Below, in pieces: positions 27,825-39,331 of a stretch of DNA of 64,000 bases (positions are counted from its first letter, which is position 1; each line of letters starts with the position of its first letter). The DNA is from Haemophilus parainfluenzae (GTDB lineage Bacteria; Pseudomonadota; Gammaproteobacteria; Enterobacterales; Pasteurellaceae): contig NZ_UGHY01000002.1 in assembly GCF_900450995.1 (NCBI RefSeq), positions 756,501 to 820,500 of the forward strand, given 5' to 3'. The notes under the pieces are model-generated. The model ran no database searches, was not told the DNA's origin, and saw nothing but the letters and a program-made list of their open reading frames with translations. The translations under genes and the position numbers were made by a program.

Positions 27825-28814
27825 CTAGACGATTTTGGTAATAAATTCTGAATTTAAATCAATTAGCGGTAAATCTGAGCCTGGCCACGCACGTAATACT
27901 TGATGTTGCATCAAATTTAACGTATCTAGTCCTGGCGTCACATTGGGTGTATATTGTGCCGCGATACGAGCAAGTTGAGTCAATCCTAGACTACTTTCAA
28001 TGCTCGAGCTAATCACTGCTTTTATGCCTAAACTATGTGCTTTTGCAATCAACTTTTGACAATCTTGTAGTGAACCAACCAGTGTTGGTTTAATCACAAT
28101 GGCACTTAAGTGAGGTTCCTTTTCTAAAAGAAAATCCGGCTCGCGCACACTTTCATCCCAAGCAATATTAATGCCTGTTTGAGCTGCAAACTGGCGGCTT
28201 TCTTCATGGGTTTTACAAGGTTCTTCTAAAAATTGAATACGTGAACGATGTTGCGGTTTCACTTTCTCCGCAAATTTTAAGGCTTTTTCTAATGTCCATT
28301 GACGATTCGCATCTAGACGTAATTGCAAATCAGGAATAGCTTCCAAAAACATGTCGGCAATTAAACCATCACGATTTGCTTCATACATGCCGACTTTGAT
28401 TTTAGCAACTTTATCACCTGGCATTTGATTCAGTTCTGAATATAACTCATCAGGATCACCATAGCACAACGGTGCAGTATGATAGTTACCTTCCTCATTT
28501 AAATAACGTTTCATTTCATCCATCGCCGTGCTAATACCGAAGGCAACAGAAGGATAACAACCGTCAAGGGGGACTCTTGGTTCTTCGCAGCTTGCATGAC
28601 ACCAATTCGTCAGCCATTCAATGGCTTGCTCTTGCGCTTGTTCAATGGTTTCTTCGCTAAACCCAGGCAAAGGTGCAATTTCGCCCCAGCCATCACGGCT
28701 GCAAGCAACACGTACAATCAAACCTTCTCGACGTTTCAAAAAGCGTCCACGTAAAATTAATTGGCTGTCGACGGGAATAGAATAACGATAAAGATTAAAT
28801 GATTTGTTTTCCAT
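27825..28814 (-). CDS. menC: MenC, o-succinylbenzoate synthase
   Basis: A 329-residue enolase-superfamily enzyme that dehydrates SHCHC to o-succinylbenzoate in menaquinone synthesis. KIKVGMYEA holds the catalytic lysine pair, LRLDANRQW the first metal ligand, FLEEPCK the second, WDESVREPD the third, and [11 protein letters not shown] the second catalytic lysine. It follows menB by 69 bases, with an inverted-USS terminator in between. Confidence 0.94.
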   Translation of the reverse strand: MENKSFNLYRYSIPVDSQLILRGRFLKRREGLIVRVACSRDGWGEIAPLPGFSEETIEQAQEQAIEWLTNWCHASCEEPRVPLDGCYPSVAFGISTAMDEMKRYLNEEGNYHTAPLCYGDPDELYSELNQMPGDKVAKIKVGMYEANRDGLIADMFLEAIPDLQLRLDANRQWTLEKALKFAEKVKPQHRSRIQFLEEPCKTHEESRQFAAQTGINIAWDESVREPDFLLEKEPHLSAIVIKPTLVGSLQDCQKLIAKAHSLGIKAVISSSIESSLGLTQLARIAAQYTPNVTPGLDTLNLMQHQVLRAWPGSDLPLIDLNSEFITKIV

Positions 28815-28832
28815 TTTATTCTCCTTGATGAC

Positions 28833-28874
28833 AAAAGTGCGGTTAAAAACACACTGATTTTTAACCGCACTTTT
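28833..28874 (-). terminator. inverted-USS terminator between menB and menC
   Basis: A 17-bp stem at 28833-28849 and 28858-28874 built of two head-to-head uptake signals with T/A extensions, loop of eight bases. It should separate menB from menC transcripts at least partly. Confidence 0.8.
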
Positions 28875-28883
28875 ATGTTCAAA

Positions 28884-29741
28884 TTAAGGATTACGTCTGA
28901 ATTTACTGAAGTCTGGTGCACGTTTTTCATTAAACGCGTTACGACCTTCTTGACCTTCTTCAGTCATATAGAACAACATGGTTGCGTTACCCGCGAGTTC
29001 TTGTAAACCTGATTGACCATCGCAGTCTGCATTCAATGCAGCTTTCAAGCAACGTAACGCAATTGGACTGTTACGTAACATTTCACGGCACCAACGAACG
29101 GTTTCTTTTTCTAAATCAGCATAAGGCACCACAGTATTCACTAAGCCCATATCTAATGCTTCTTGCGCATTATATTGACGGCATAAGAACCAAATTTCGC
29201 GTGCTTTTTTCTGACCCACTAAACGCGCCATATAGCTTGCGCCCCATCCACCGTCAAATGAACCTACTTTAGGACCAGTTTGACCAAAGATTGCATTGTC
29301 TGCTGCAATGGTTAGATCACATAACATATGAAGTACGTGACCACCACCAATTGCGTAACCTGCCACCATTGCTACAACTGGTTTTGGACAAGTACGAATA
29401 TCACGTTGAAAATCCAATACGTTTAAATGATGCACTCCGCTTTCATCTTTATAACCGCCGTAGTCACCACGAATTTTTTGGTCACCGCCAGAACAGAATG
29501 CTTTTTCGCCTTCACCGGTTAACACAATCACACCAATTTTTTCATCGAAACGAGCATTAGAAAATGCATGGATCATTTCTTTAACTGTTTGCGGACGAAA
29601 TGCATTGCGCACTTCTGGACGATTAATAGTGATTTTTGCAATACCATCAGTCGATTTGTGGAAACGAATATCAGTATAACCTTCGCTATGATCAACCCAC
29701 TCAACTGGTGCATATAAAACATCATCTTTTGGATTTTGCAT
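28884..29741 (-). CDS. menB: MenB, 1,4-dihydroxy-2-naphthoyl-CoA synthase
   Basis: A 285-residue crotonase-fold enzyme that closes the second ring of the naphthoquinone. ATG 29741 follows AAAGGAAAG and is used in place of the upstream in-frame start at 29777. [22 protein letters not shown] includes the oxyanion hole and MenB-specific loop. [22 protein letters not shown] and [15 protein letters not shown] are diagnostic. Confidence 0.96.
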   Translation of the reverse strand: MQNPKDDVLYAPVEWVDHSEGYTDIRFHKSTDGIAKITINRPEVRNAFRPQTVKEMIHAFSNARFDEKIGVIVLTGEGEKAFCSGGDQKIRGDYGGYKDESGVHHLNVLDFQRDIRTCPKPVVAMVAGYAIGGGHVLHMLCDLTIAADNAIFGQTGPKVGSFDGGWGASYMARLVGQKKAREIWFLCRQYNAQEALDMGLVNTVVPYADLEKETVRWCREMLRNSPIALRCLKAALNADCDGQSGLQELAGNATMLFYMTEEGQEGRNAFNEKRAPDFSKFRRNP

Positions 29742-29885
29742 TGTTCTTTCCTTTATAAGTGTAAAAAGTGCGGTCATTATAGCGGAAGTTTTTTACTTCG
29801 GGAAAGAAAATCAATTATTGAATACTTTACAATTATGTCGTTGTTGTTAAAATTCCGCCATTCCAACTTTAGTAAGGAAATTTAA

Positions 29886-30455
29886 GTGAAAAAAACTATT
29901 TTTTTAAGCAGCATCATGTTATTAAATGCTTGCAGTTTATTCGGTACATCGCAATCATCAATCCCCGCAGAATTTGCACAAGCGGATTACCTTCTTTCAG
30001 ATAAAAATGCTCAAACATGGGCAACATCAAGTAAACAAGCTGAACAATGTATCTACCCGAATTTAACCCGTATTCAGCAACAACATTTTGCAAAAGAAGA
30101 TAGCTATATTCATTCTCAATATGTCTTTTTCTATCCGTTAGAAAAAATCATCGGGGAAGACTATGTGAAAATGATTCAAAAAGATGAAAAATCGATGAAT
30201 TATGCGACCTATCAATTCAAGAAATTCCGCACTGAAGTCGGTGATGTCGAGCCATTAGAACCTAAAGCGTGTCAAATCTTGCGTACTCAAGCAAAAGAAG
30301 ATTTGGATGTCGTGAAAGGTCAATATATAAATGGTATGGTGGATGAAACAAAGAATGATGATGGCACATTGAAGAAAAGTGGTGATGGCATTGCCACCAA
30401 TCAGAACAAATTCTTCTTTGATATTATCAAATGGGGATCGGCTCTTCTTCTCTAA
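29886..30455 (+). CDS. small lipoprotein of unknown function (possibly DUF5358)
   Basis: 189 residues from GTG 29886 (TAAGGAAAT before). The signal [19 protein letters not shown] gives a lipidated Cys16. The mature part is hydrophilic with conserved-looking [12 protein letters not shown] and a second cysteine in EPKACQILR, which could form a disulphide. It resembles Pasteurellaceae-only lipoproteins annotated DUF5358, but I cannot confirm that. The ORF ends in a hydrophobic WGSALLL. It has its own terminator. Confidence 0.75.
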   Translation: MKKTIFLSSIMLLNACSLFGTSQSSIPAEFAQADYLLSDKNAQTWATSSKQAEQCIYPNLTRIQQQHFAKEDSYIHSQYVFFYPLEKIIGEDYVKMIQKDEKSMNYATYQFKKFRTEVGDVEPLEPKACQILRTQAKEDLDVVKGQYINGMVDETKNDDGTLKKSGDGIATNQNKFFFDIIKWGSALLL

Positions 30456-30489
30456 TTTTTATTATTTTATATAAATTTATATCTCACTC

Positions 30490-30518
30490 ACGGCGTAAAT
30501 ATTTTTACGCCGTTTTTA
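30490..30518 (+). terminator. terminator after the lipoprotein gene
   Basis: ACGGCGTAAA 30490-30499 and TTTACGCCGT 30504-30513, loop TATT, then TTTTA. Confidence 0.88.
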
Positions 30519-30646
30519 TATCTGAGAAAACGGTTGCGATCAAAAAAAGCTTAAATTTTAAGTAAAAAAGCAAAATAGCCATTTAAATTAAAGTCATTTT
30601 CAGCTAGTCTAACTGGAAATATTTTTTACAAGGAGAAAAAAACATC

Positions 30647-32305
30647 ATGACAACGCTTTTTGATATTGCTCAAAACTGGTTAAACCAAGATCCTGATGCT
30701 GAAACTCACGCAGAATTAACCGCACTTTTAACGGCGGCAAAAAATGGTGATGAAAAAGCACACGCTGATCTACAAGCTCGCTTTAGCGGCCGTTTACAAT
30801 TTGGTACTGCTGGGCTGCGAGGACCATTACAAGCTGGCCCTATGGGTATGAACCGTGTTTTAGTGGCACAGGCAGCAGGCGGTTTAGCGGATTATTTAAA
30901 AGATTACGACAAACAGCCATCTATCGTGATTGGTTACGATGGCCGTAAAAACTCTGATGTTTTCGCTCGTGATACCGCTGAAATCATGGCGGGTGCAGGC
31001 GTGAAAGCTTATTTACTTCCACGTAAATTACCCACTCCAGTATTAGCTTACGCAATTCAATATTTTGATACCACTGCTGGTGTCATGGTGACTGCGAGTC
31101 ACAACCCTCCGGAAGATAACGGTTATAAAGTTTACTTAGGTAAAGCGAACGGCGGTGGCCAAATCGTTTCTCCTGCCGACAAGGATATCGCCGCATTAAT
31201 CGATAAAGTAGCAGCGGGCAATGTAAAAGATTTACCACGTAGCCAAGATTATGTGGTGTTAGATGATGAAGTGGTTAACGCTTATATCGAAAAAACCGCT
31301 TCTCTTGCTAAAGAACCTAAAGCAGATATTAACTACGTTTATACTGCAATGCATGGTGTAGGCTATGAAGTATTAAGCAAAACCTTAACCAAAGCAGGTC
31401 TTCCACAACCTCATATTGTGGCAGAACAAGTATGGCCAGATGGCAAATTCCCAACAGTAAACTTCCCTAACCCAGAAGAAAAAGGTGCATTAGATTTAGC
31501 CATTAAAGTAGCAAAAGAACACAATGCAGAATTCATTATTGCCAATGACCCTGATGCAGACCGTTTAGCAGTAGCTGTTCCAGATGCACAAGGTAACTGG
31601 AAACCTTTACACGGTAACGTAGTAGGTTGTTTCTTAGGTTGGTATTTAGCAAAACAATATCATGCAAAAGGTGAGAAAGGCGTATTAGCGTGTTCTTTAG
31701 TGTCCTCTCCAGCACTTGCTGAAATTGCGAAAAAATACGGCTTCCAATCAGAAGAAACCTTAACCGGTTTCAAATACATCGGTAAAGTTCAAGGCTTATT
31801 ATTCGGTTTCGAAGAAGCGCTTGGTTACTTAGTTGACCCTGATAAAGTACGCGATAAAGACGGTATTTCTGCGGCGATCGTGTTCTTAGATTTAGTGCGT
31901 CACTTAAAAGCACAAGGCAAAACCTTAGCGGATTATGCTAATGACTTCACACAAGAATTCGGTGCTTATGTCAGTGGTCAAATTTCTATCCGTGTAAGCG
32001 ATTTATCTGAAATTGGTAAATTAATGGCCGCACTTCGTAACACACCTCCAGCTGAAGTAGGTGGTGTTAAAGTGGCACAATTCATCGACCACACTAAAAC
32101 TGATCGTCAAAGCGACATCCTTGTATTCGTATTAGAAAACGGCAGTCGCTTAATTGTTCGTCCATCTGGTACTGAGCCGAAAATCAAGTTCTATCTTGAT
32201 GCTCGCGGTAAAGATCCAAAAGACGCGGATCACGTTTTAGCACAATTTGATGAAGGCGTTCGTCAAATCCTTCGTCAAGATGCTTACGGCAAACAAGATT
32301 GCTAA
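30647..32305 (+). CDS. alpha-D-phosphohexomutase (phosphoglucomutase/phosphomannomutase)
   Basis: 552 residues. TAGLRGPLQAGPMGMN starts domain 1. The phosphoserine loop is TASHNPPEDNGYK, the Mg-binding loop DPDADRLAVAV, the sugar-specificity loop GFEEALGY, and the phosphate-binding loop RPSGTEPKIKFY. All are intact. It interconverts hexose 1- and 6-phosphates for glycogen and surface sugar synthesis. GFEEALGY suits glucose/mannose phosphates, but the precise substrate is unclear. The gene has a strong AAGGAG site and codon use typical of a well-expressed gene. Confidence 0.92.
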   Translation: MTTLFDIAQNWLNQDPDAETHAELTALLTAAKNGDEKAHADLQARFSGRLQFGTAGLRGPLQAGPMGMNRVLVAQAAGGLADYLKDYDKQPSIVIGYDGRKNSDVFARDTAEIMAGAGVKAYLLPRKLPTPVLAYAIQYFDTTAGVMVTASHNPPEDNGYKVYLGKANGGGQIVSPADKDIAALIDKVAAGNVKDLPRSQDYVVLDDEVVNAYIEKTASLAKEPKADINYVYTAMHGVGYEVLSKTLTKAGLPQPHIVAEQVWPDGKFPTVNFPNPEEKGALDLAIKVAKEHNAEFIIANDPDADRLAVAVPDAQGNWKPLHGNVVGCFLGWYLAKQYHAKGEKGVLACSLVSSPALAEIAKKYGFQSEETLTGFKYIGKVQGLLFGFEEALGYLVDPDKVRDKDGISAAIVFLDLVRHLKAQGKTLADYANDFTQEFGAYVSGQISIRVSDLSEIGKLMAALRNTPPAEVGGVKVAQFIDHTKTDRQSDILVFVLENGSRLIVRPSGTEPKIKFYLDARGKDPKDADHVLAQFDEGVRQILRQDAYGKQDC

Positions 32306-32328
32306 TTGAGCAAACTATAAAATGATAA

Positions 32329-32357
32329 AAAACGCTAGGTTTGATGCCTAGCGTTTT
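32329..32357. terminator. mutase/murQ bidirectional terminator
   Basis: AAAACGCTAGG 32329-32339 and CCTAGCGTTTT 32347-32357, with A-run before and ATTTTTG after. It lies between converging genes. Confidence 0.88.
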
Positions 32358-32365
32358 ATTTTTGC

Positions 32366-33277
<912 letters not shown>

Positions 33278-34395
33278 TTATTCCTTTGGAAAAATCGCCC
33301 CTAAACTGACCGCACTTGTGGCGCCCGTCACACTCGGCAAATTAGCCGGCAAATTATACATACGACGATAGGCCAACCAAGCAAAGGCTGCCGCTTCCAC
33401 ATAATCGATATCAAGCTCTAATTCAGTCGTCAGTTGAATACGCCAAGTTGGCAACGCCTGTTTTAAACCATTCATGATCGCCTGATTTTTAGCGCCACCA
33501 CCACAAACAAGTAATCGACATGGTAATGTCGTCTGGATATTATTAAGGGCTAAAACAATACTTTGCACGGTAAATTCTGCCAAAGTAGCTTGCACATCTT
33601 GTGGTAAAAGTGCGGTCGTTTTGCGTGCTATTTTTTGAATTTTATTCTCTAGCCAAACCAAATTAAATAATTCACGCCCTGTGCTTTTCGGTGGTGGAAG
33701 CTGAAAGAAATCCTCATCTAATAATACCGCTAACAAATCTGGATTCACTTGACCTGAAACCGCCCATTCACCATTTTTGTCGTAAGCTTTGCCTTGATAT
33801 TTTTCGAACCATTGGTCGAGCAAGGTATTACCGGTTCCCGTATCAAAGCCAATGACAGGCTGTTCGGGTATCAATAACGATACATTACTAATACCGCCAA
33901 TATTCAGCACCACGGTTGCCCAGTGAGGATCAAAAAATACTGCTTGATGAAAAGCGGGTACCAGAGGCGCCCCTTGTCCACCAAACGCCATATCTTTGCG
34001 TCGTAAATCACCAACGACCGTAATGCCTGTTTTAGCGGCCAATAAATTCATATCACCAATTTGCATGGTAAACGGAAATTGACCTTTTGGGGAATGCCAC
34101 ACCGTTTGCCCATGGCAACCAATAGCGTCGATCTGTTCTGGCTTTAACTGGTGTTTACGTAAAAAGGCATTTACGCAATCGGCATAAAGTAAACCAAATT
34201 GATGATCGAGTTCACCCAATGCTTGTAACGACGTTTCACCTGATTGAATAAGTGCGGTCACTTTTTCGCGTAAATTTGCCGGCATCGGCGTAAAATCTGC
34301 TGCAATTAATTTGGTTTGATTCGAATGGATGTCAGTAAGGGCAATATCCACCCATCAAGGCTGGTGCCGGACATAATGCCAAGATAATAAGTCAT
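33278..34395 (-). pseudogene. anmK: AnmK, anhydro-N-acetylmuramic acid kinase, frameshifted near the N terminus
   Basis: The expected start, ATG 34395, gives [15 protein letters not shown], the AnmK N terminus with its phosphate-1 loop, but a missing base in the GGGTGG sequence near 34351-34357 shifts the frame. The remaining 357-codon frame (from 34351) contains the rest: [46 protein letters not shown] and [12 protein letters not shown]. AnmK phosphorylates anhydro-MurNAc to MurNAc-6-P, which MurQ then uses. Either a real one-base deletion or a sequence error. Confidence 0.9.
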
Positions 34396-34447
34396 AGTGT
34401 TCAATTCGTGAGTTTTTCAGAATTATAGCGGATTTTAAAAAAATAAA

Positions 34448-34477
34448 AAAAGAGAGAACATTGCGGCTCTCTCTTTT
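34448..34477. terminator. terminator between lutC and anmK
   Basis: AAAAGAGAGA 34448-34457 and TCTCTCTTTT 34468-34477. On the minus strand it follows lutC and is trailed by TTTTTTATTT. Confidence 0.78.
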
Positions 34478-34492
34478 CATCACTAATGATGC

Positions 34493-35191
34493 TTATAAGT
34501 CATCAATGACTAAATAGATTTTTGCTACAGGGCCATGTACACCAATCACTTTAATCAATTCAATATCCGCTGTTGAACTTGGACCTGAGATAATATTGAT
34601 ACAAGATGGCATACGCTCGCCTTGTTGTGCTTTATCGTGTAATACTTTCGCCACTTGTGCAACACGTGGTAGTACTTGGCTTTTACGTACAACAACAATT
34701 GATTTTTCAGGTAATAAACTCACTGAACGTCCACGATCTGCGCTAGAGAATAAGACGATTCCGCCAGTTTCCGCCAAACCATATTCTGCATAAACTACAC
34801 CAAGATTAGCTTTTTCAGAGAAACTAATATTATCTTGTGCCCTTTCTGGTGACCATATATGGCAAGTATATTTCGCTTCAAGCGCTGCAGGAATACCAAG
34901 TGCAGTCAATCTTTCATCTGAATTAAGCACAACATCACCGCCACCATATTTTTCACAGAGAGCAAGTAAGGTTTGTACTGCATCAGACTCTTTACATACA
35001 TTTACGTCCACCATCATGGTTTTAGCAGAATTGGTAAATTCATTCGCTAAATCAACCGCACTTAAATGGGTTAAACGCTCAGTTGGGTATGTATTGACTG
35101 GTGCATCCATCGGTTCAGGTACGATAGCACGGGCTTTACCCATTTTCGCCGCTAATTTATTAAGAAAATTTTCGCGATTTTGTAAATCCAT
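34493..35191 (-). CDS. lutC: LutC, LUD-domain lactate utilisation protein
   Basis: 232 residues of the LUD/YkgG family. LGVVYAEYGLAETGGIVLFSSADRGRSVSLLPEKSIVV, with its ETG signature, is diagnostic, and the end block is INIISGPSSTADIEL. LutA, LutB and LutC oxidise L-lactate to pyruvate in an iron-sulphur dependent complex. It begins five bases after lutB ends. Confidence 0.92.
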   Translation of the reverse strand: MDLQNRENFLNKLAAKMGKARAIVPEPMDAPVNTYPTERLTHLSAVDLANEFTNSAKTMMVDVNVCKESDAVQTLLALCEKYGGGDVVLNSDERLTALGIPAALEAKYTCHIWSPERAQDNISFSEKANLGVVYAEYGLAETGGIVLFSSADRGRSVSLLPEKSIVVVRKSQVLPRVAQVAKVLHDKAQQGERMPSCINIISGPSSTADIELIKVIGVHGPVAKIYLVIDDL

Positions 35192-35196
35192 GCTTA

Positions 35197-36609
35197 TTAC
35201 CCTCTCTCTCTATTATTAAACCATTGACGGAAACTTTCACCATCTGCTTGTGGTAAATCTCGTGCTTTTGTCCATTCACCCAATGCACCAAATGTAATTG
35301 GTGCTTTACCATTTTTGATCAGCTTACCCGCTAATTTCGCACCGATATTCACACCTGTTTTCCATAGCATTGGGTTGGCATTGGCTGTGGTGAAGCCAAA
35401 AATAGATAAACGTTCCATCGCAGGAGTTTTACCTAACTCTACCATTTTCTCACGGTGTTTTAAGATTAACTGCGCTAATGGAATACGCACCGGGCAGACC
35501 GAATTACACGCATTACATAAAGAACAAGCATACGGCAATTCTTTGAATTCATCATAGCCACCTAATAACGGAGAAATCACTGCACCAATTGGACCCGGGT
35601 AAATAGAACCATAACCATGACCACCGATTTGACGATATGCTGGACAGGTATTCAAACAGGCACCGCAACGGATACAACGTAAAACTTCTTGGAATTCAGA
35701 AGCTAAAATATCTGAACGACCATTATCCACGATAACCAAATGGAATTCTTCAGGACCGTCAGTTTCACCAGCAAGACGAGGCCCCGTTAACCAAGTGTTA
35801 TAACCGGTTAATTTCGCCCCTACCGCACTACGAGCAAGCATCGTAATTAACACATCCACCTCTTGGAAAGTCGGCGCTAAACGCTCCATTCCCATCACTG
35901 CAATATGCGTTTTTGGTAAGGTCGTCGCTAAACGTAAATTACCTTCGTTTGTCACCAAACAAACTGAGCCGGTTTCCGCTACGGCAAAGTTACAACCGCT
36001 GATACCGATATCAGCTTCTAAAAAATCTTGACGAATTTTTTCACGTACGAAACGCGTCATATCTTCAGGCGTTTCTTCGCCTTCGTAGCCGAGTTTTTCA
36101 GACAAATCTTTGCGGATTTGGTGACGATCTTTGTGAATTGCTGGCACAACGATATGGGATGGTTTATCACCTGAAATTTGTAATAGATATTCACCCAAAT
36201 CGGTTTCGATCACTTGCATACCCTCTTTTTCAAGCACTTCGTTTAAACCGATTTCTTCAGTCACCATGGATTTGGATTTTACGATTTTCTTCGCATTTTT
36301 CTCTAATGCTACTTTACGAATATAAGCACTCGCTTCTTCGGCAGTTTCAGCAAAATACACTTTACCGCCATTTTCAATCACTTTTTCGCTTAATTGATAC
36401 AAATAAGCATCTAAATTAGCTAAAACATGGTTACGAATCTGTTTAGATAAATCACGCCATTCTTCCCAATGACCTAATTCGTCCACCATTTTTTGACGAT
36501 TAGCCCCAATAGTTTCTTGGGCTTTCACTACCGCTTTACGCATGATAGTGTTATGTACTTCATGATCGACACGCGCTTTAAAAGGAAGATTACTGGTTTT
36601 CAATGACAT
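35197..36609 (-). CDS. lutB: LutB, iron-sulphur lactate utilisation protein
   Basis: 470 residues. An N-terminal LUD domain (GISGCNFAVAETGSVCLVTNEGN) is followed by two 4Fe-4S ferredoxin clusters, CIRCGACLNTCPAYR and CSLCNACNSVCPVRIPL, near residues 312-370. It carries electrons within the LutABC lactate oxidase. It overlaps in spacing with lutA (one base between) and is followed by lutC. Confidence 0.95.
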   Translation of the reverse strand: MSLKTSNLPFKARVDHEVHNTIMRKAVVKAQETIGANRQKMVDELGHWEEWRDLSKQIRNHVLANLDAYLYQLSEKVIENGGKVYFAETAEEASAYIRKVALEKNAKKIVKSKSMVTEEIGLNEVLEKEGMQVIETDLGEYLLQISGDKPSHIVVPAIHKDRHQIRKDLSEKLGYEGEETPEDMTRFVREKIRQDFLEADIGISGCNFAVAETGSVCLVTNEGNLRLATTLPKTHIAVMGMERLAPTFQEVDVLITMLARSAVGAKLTGYNTWLTGPRLAGETDGPEEFHLVIVDNGRSDILASEFQEVLRCIRCGACLNTCPAYRQIGGHGYGSIYPGPIGAVISPLLGGYDEFKELPYACSLCNACNSVCPVRIPLAQLILKHREKMVELGKTPAMERLSIFGFTTANANPMLWKTGVNIGAKLAGKLIKNGKAPITFGALGEWTKARDLPQADGESFRQWFNNRERG

Positions 36610-36610
36610 C

Positions 36611-37342
36611 TTATTTCTCCCCTTGCATTAATACTTCCGCAATGTGCATCACTTTGATCTTGCTGCCTTCGCGTTGTAAACGACCACCAATGTTTAATAA
36701 ACAACTTACATCTGCACCAATTAAATATTGTGGTTCAACCTCTTCAATATGCTCAACTTTTTCTTTTACCATTTCGCCAGAAATCTCTGCCATTTTCACA
36801 GAGAAAGTTCCACCGAAGCCACAGCAAGTTTGTTGATTATGAATAGGAAGAAGATCTAACCCTTTTACGCCTTTCAAGAGAGCGATTGGTTCATCAACAA
36901 TGCCTAATTTACGAGTAAGACTACAAGAAGGATGATAAACCGCTTTACCCGGCAAATAGGCGCCAACATCTGTTACACCTAATTTATTGACGATGAAATC
37001 CGTTAAATCACAGAAACGTGCAACGACCTTTTTTGCTCGCTCAGCCCAATCTAAGTCACCAACTTTGGTGAAATACTCAGGATAGTTTTTGATAGCATAA
37101 ACACAGGAACCTGCTGGAGCAACGATTGGATAATCGTTCACTTCAAAGGTTTCGACTAAGTTTTTCATGCCAGGGATGGCTTGTTTGGTGTAACCGCTGT
37201 TTAATGCTGGTTGCCCACAACAGCCTTGTTTTTCAAGGAAGATAACATTACAACCGAGTTTTTCCAGTAGTAATACGGTGTTTTTCGCCACACCGCTCTT
37301 TACTACGTCAGCAATACAGGTAACGTAGAAATTTACGTTCAT
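36611..37342 (-). CDS. lutA: LutA, CCG-domain (cysteine-rich) lactate utilisation protein
   Basis: 243 residues with two cysteine-rich CCG domains: KQGCCGQPALNSG near residue 37 and NQQTCCGFGGTFSVK near residue 160. These resemble heterodisulphide-reductase and GlpC-type modules. VAPAGSCVYAI and YHPSCSL supply further cysteines. First gene of lutABC, 96 bases after the lactate permease with a hairpin between. Confidence 0.94.
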   Translation of the reverse strand: MNVNFYVTCIADVVKSGVAKNTVLLLEKLGCNVIFLEKQGCCGQPALNSGYTKQAIPGMKNLVETFEVNDYPIVAPAGSCVYAIKNYPEYFTKVGDLDWAERAKKVVARFCDLTDFIVNKLGVTDVGAYLPGKAVYHPSCSLTRKLGIVDEPIALLKGVKGLDLLPIHNQQTCCGFGGTFSVKMAEISGEMVKEKVEHIEEVEPQYLIGADVSCLLNIGGRLQREGSKIKVMHIAEVLMQGEK

Positions 37343-37397
37343 AAATAATTACTCCAACAGTAATAGAAAATAAAAAGTAAAATATTCGATAAAAGTT

Positions 37398-37426
37398 AAG
37401 CAACCGCCGACAAAGTGCGGTTGCTT
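37398..37426 (-). terminator. hairpin between lctP and lutA
   Basis: AAGCAACCGC 37398-37407 and GCGGTTGCTT 37417-37426 form a 10-bp stem that includes an uptake signal. On the minus strand it lies just after lctP and may reduce readthrough into lutABC. Confidence 0.6.
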
Positions 37427-37438
37427 TTTGCCTCTATT

Positions 37439-39040
37439 TTAGAGCGCATAGAATAGCGGAATTAAGAAACTTGCGCAAAGGGCTGCAATGATACCGTAAA
37501 CGATCATTGGTACAATCGTAGTCTTAATGATTGTTCCTTCTTTGTTTTGAATATTCAACACAGAAGAAACTGCTACGATATTATTAATACATACCATATT
37601 ACCCATCGCACCACCGACTGATTGTAACGCCAGAATTAAAGTCACAGATAAACCTGTAGTTTCTGCTGTTGATAATTGCACACTACCGAATGTTAAGTTA
37701 GATACGGTATTTGACCCTGAGAAGAATGCGCCTACCGCACCTAAGAAGGAAGAGAAGATTGTCCAGTCACTACCGGTAACTTCTGCAAAGGTACGACCTA
37801 TAATTTTCACCATAGAATGCTCACCACCCACTAACATCAAGTTTACCATTACTAAAGCCCCCATTAAGGCGATGAATGGATTTTTTACTTGGCTTAAGCT
37901 TGCACTAAAAATGCCTTTTGTTTTGCTGAAGTTCACGCCAAAAAGTGGTAATGAAATTAATACTGTAATTACAAATGGAATTAACGCAGGCACATAAAGT
38001 AGTTTATAGCTTTCACTCACTTCTGAACCGAAGATATTTTTCAAACTAAAAATTAAACCTTTGCTGACTTCAAATGTACCTAATGAACCTAACGCGGTAG
38101 AGAACCACACATCTTTGTTATTCATTAAGCCTTTTAAGCCTAATTCCGGAATACGTGTAACGATTAAGAATAAAATTAATAAACCAGTTGGTAGTAATGC
38201 TTTAGCAACTTGGCCTGTGCTAACAACATTATTATCTAACTTGTTTTCAACTTTCGCTAAACCAATACCTTTATTCGCTACAAATACAGAAATAAAGAGA
38301 CCAATTGCACCACCGACTAATGATGGAAATTCATAGTTAAACTGTGCAATTAAGAAGTAAGGAATCACGCAAGAGAATACGCTAATATAAATGAAAACAA
38401 TATTTTGACGGATTTCTTTCCAGGTCACCATGATACGTAATGCCATCAATGGAATCACTAATGCCGCAATGGAGTGGATAAACGCTGTTATCGAACCAAT
38501 TTCAAGAATCGATTTTGAATCTAATTTTAATGGACCAAAACCGAACCAAGTTGGTGTACCTACCGCCCCAAAAGAAACCGGAACCGAATTCATCACTAAC
38601 GCCAACATGGCGACTTTTAATGGATTAAAACCTAAGCCCATTAAAATTGGAGCTGCAATCGCTGCTGGTGTACCAAAACCACTTGCACCCTCAATCATAA
38701 AAGCAAATGCCCAACCGATAATCATTAATTGTGCAACTGGGTTTGGGTTAATATTGCCTAACCATTTACGCATCGTATCAGTTGCGCCAGATACTTCTGA
38801 AAATTTGTTAAAGAGAATTGCGCCAAAAATAACAGTAATTGGTGTTTGAACCGCTACGATTGCGGCGGTCACATTGGCACTGATCGTTACAATGTCAGTA
38901 TTAAAATGAAGAAGGTGAACGCCAATCACCAAGGTTGCAATCCAAGGTAATGCAACATAAGAAGGTAACGCATTACGCTTTACCATTAAATAAATCAATA
39001 AAATGATTGGAAAAACACTAAGAATAAAAGACAAGCTCAT
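37439..39040 (-). CDS. lctP: LctP/LldP-family L-lactate permease
   Basis: 533 residues from ATG 39040, preceded by AGGAG (GTG 39046 rejected). About 13 membrane helices. [21 protein letters not shown] is the family signature, with [21 protein letters not shown] and LALQSVGGAMGNMVCINNIVAV in the second half. It imports lactate with protons and feeds the adjacent LutABC enzymes. Confidence 0.95.
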   Translation of the reverse strand: MSLSFILSVFPIILLIYLMVKRNALPSYVALPWIATLVIGVHLLHFNTDIVTISANVTAAIVAVQTPITVIFGAILFNKFSEVSGATDTMRKWLGNINPNPVAQLMIIGWAFAFMIEGASGFGTPAAIAAPILMGLGFNPLKVAMLALVMNSVPVSFGAVGTPTWFGFGPLKLDSKSILEIGSITAFIHSIAALVIPLMALRIMVTWKEIRQNIVFIYISVFSCVIPYFLIAQFNYEFPSLVGGAIGLFISVFVANKGIGLAKVENKLDNNVVSTGQVAKALLPTGLLILFLIVTRIPELGLKGLMNNKDVWFSTALGSLGTFEVSKGLIFSLKNIFGSEVSESYKLLYVPALIPFVITVLISLPLFGVNFSKTKGIFSASLSQVKNPFIALMGALVMVNLMLVGGEHSMVKIIGRTFAEVTGSDWTIFSSFLGAVGAFFSGSNTVSNLTFGSVQLSTAETTGLSVTLILALQSVGGAMGNMVCINNIVAVSSVLNIQNKEGTIIKTTIVPMIVYGIIAALCASFLIPLFYAL

Positions 39041-39331
39041 AATCACTCCTCTGTACGACTAAAAAGTGGCGCGTATTCTATGAATTCTTAATGAAAAACC
39101 CACTCCCCTTTAGTGGTAGTTAATTGAAAATGTGACAAAGTTCTCACATTTTTTTAACATTTTTCACTTTTCTTTATAACATTATTTTAACTCTTAAAAA
39201 AAACCAATAAAAATGCATAATTTATGGTAAAAAATAAATTTTCATTACAAATATACATAATAGAAAAATCCTTGTGGAAATTGACTCCAGCAAGGATTTT
39301 TTAAGCTTAAAAAGAATTAAAAGAAGCTTTT
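39041..39331. other. 291-base gap between lctP and ygfZ
   Basis: There is no gene here. It contains a TGTGA-N8-TCACA palindrome (39132-39149), AT-rich promoter-like sequence and the ygfZ terminator hairpin (39265-39300). The lctP promoter must lie in the left part. Confidence 0.6.
39265..39303. terminator. hairpin after ygfZ
   Basis: AAAATCCTTG 39265-39274 and CAAGGATTTT 39291-39300, 16-base loop, then TTTAAG. It lies downstream of ygfZ on the minus strand. Confidence 0.6.

Noticed and set aside
39132..39149. TGTGA...TCACA palindrome before lctP as a CRP site
   Set aside because: The spacer is eight bases rather than six, so it does not fit the CRP consensus. Kept only as an unexplained palindrome.
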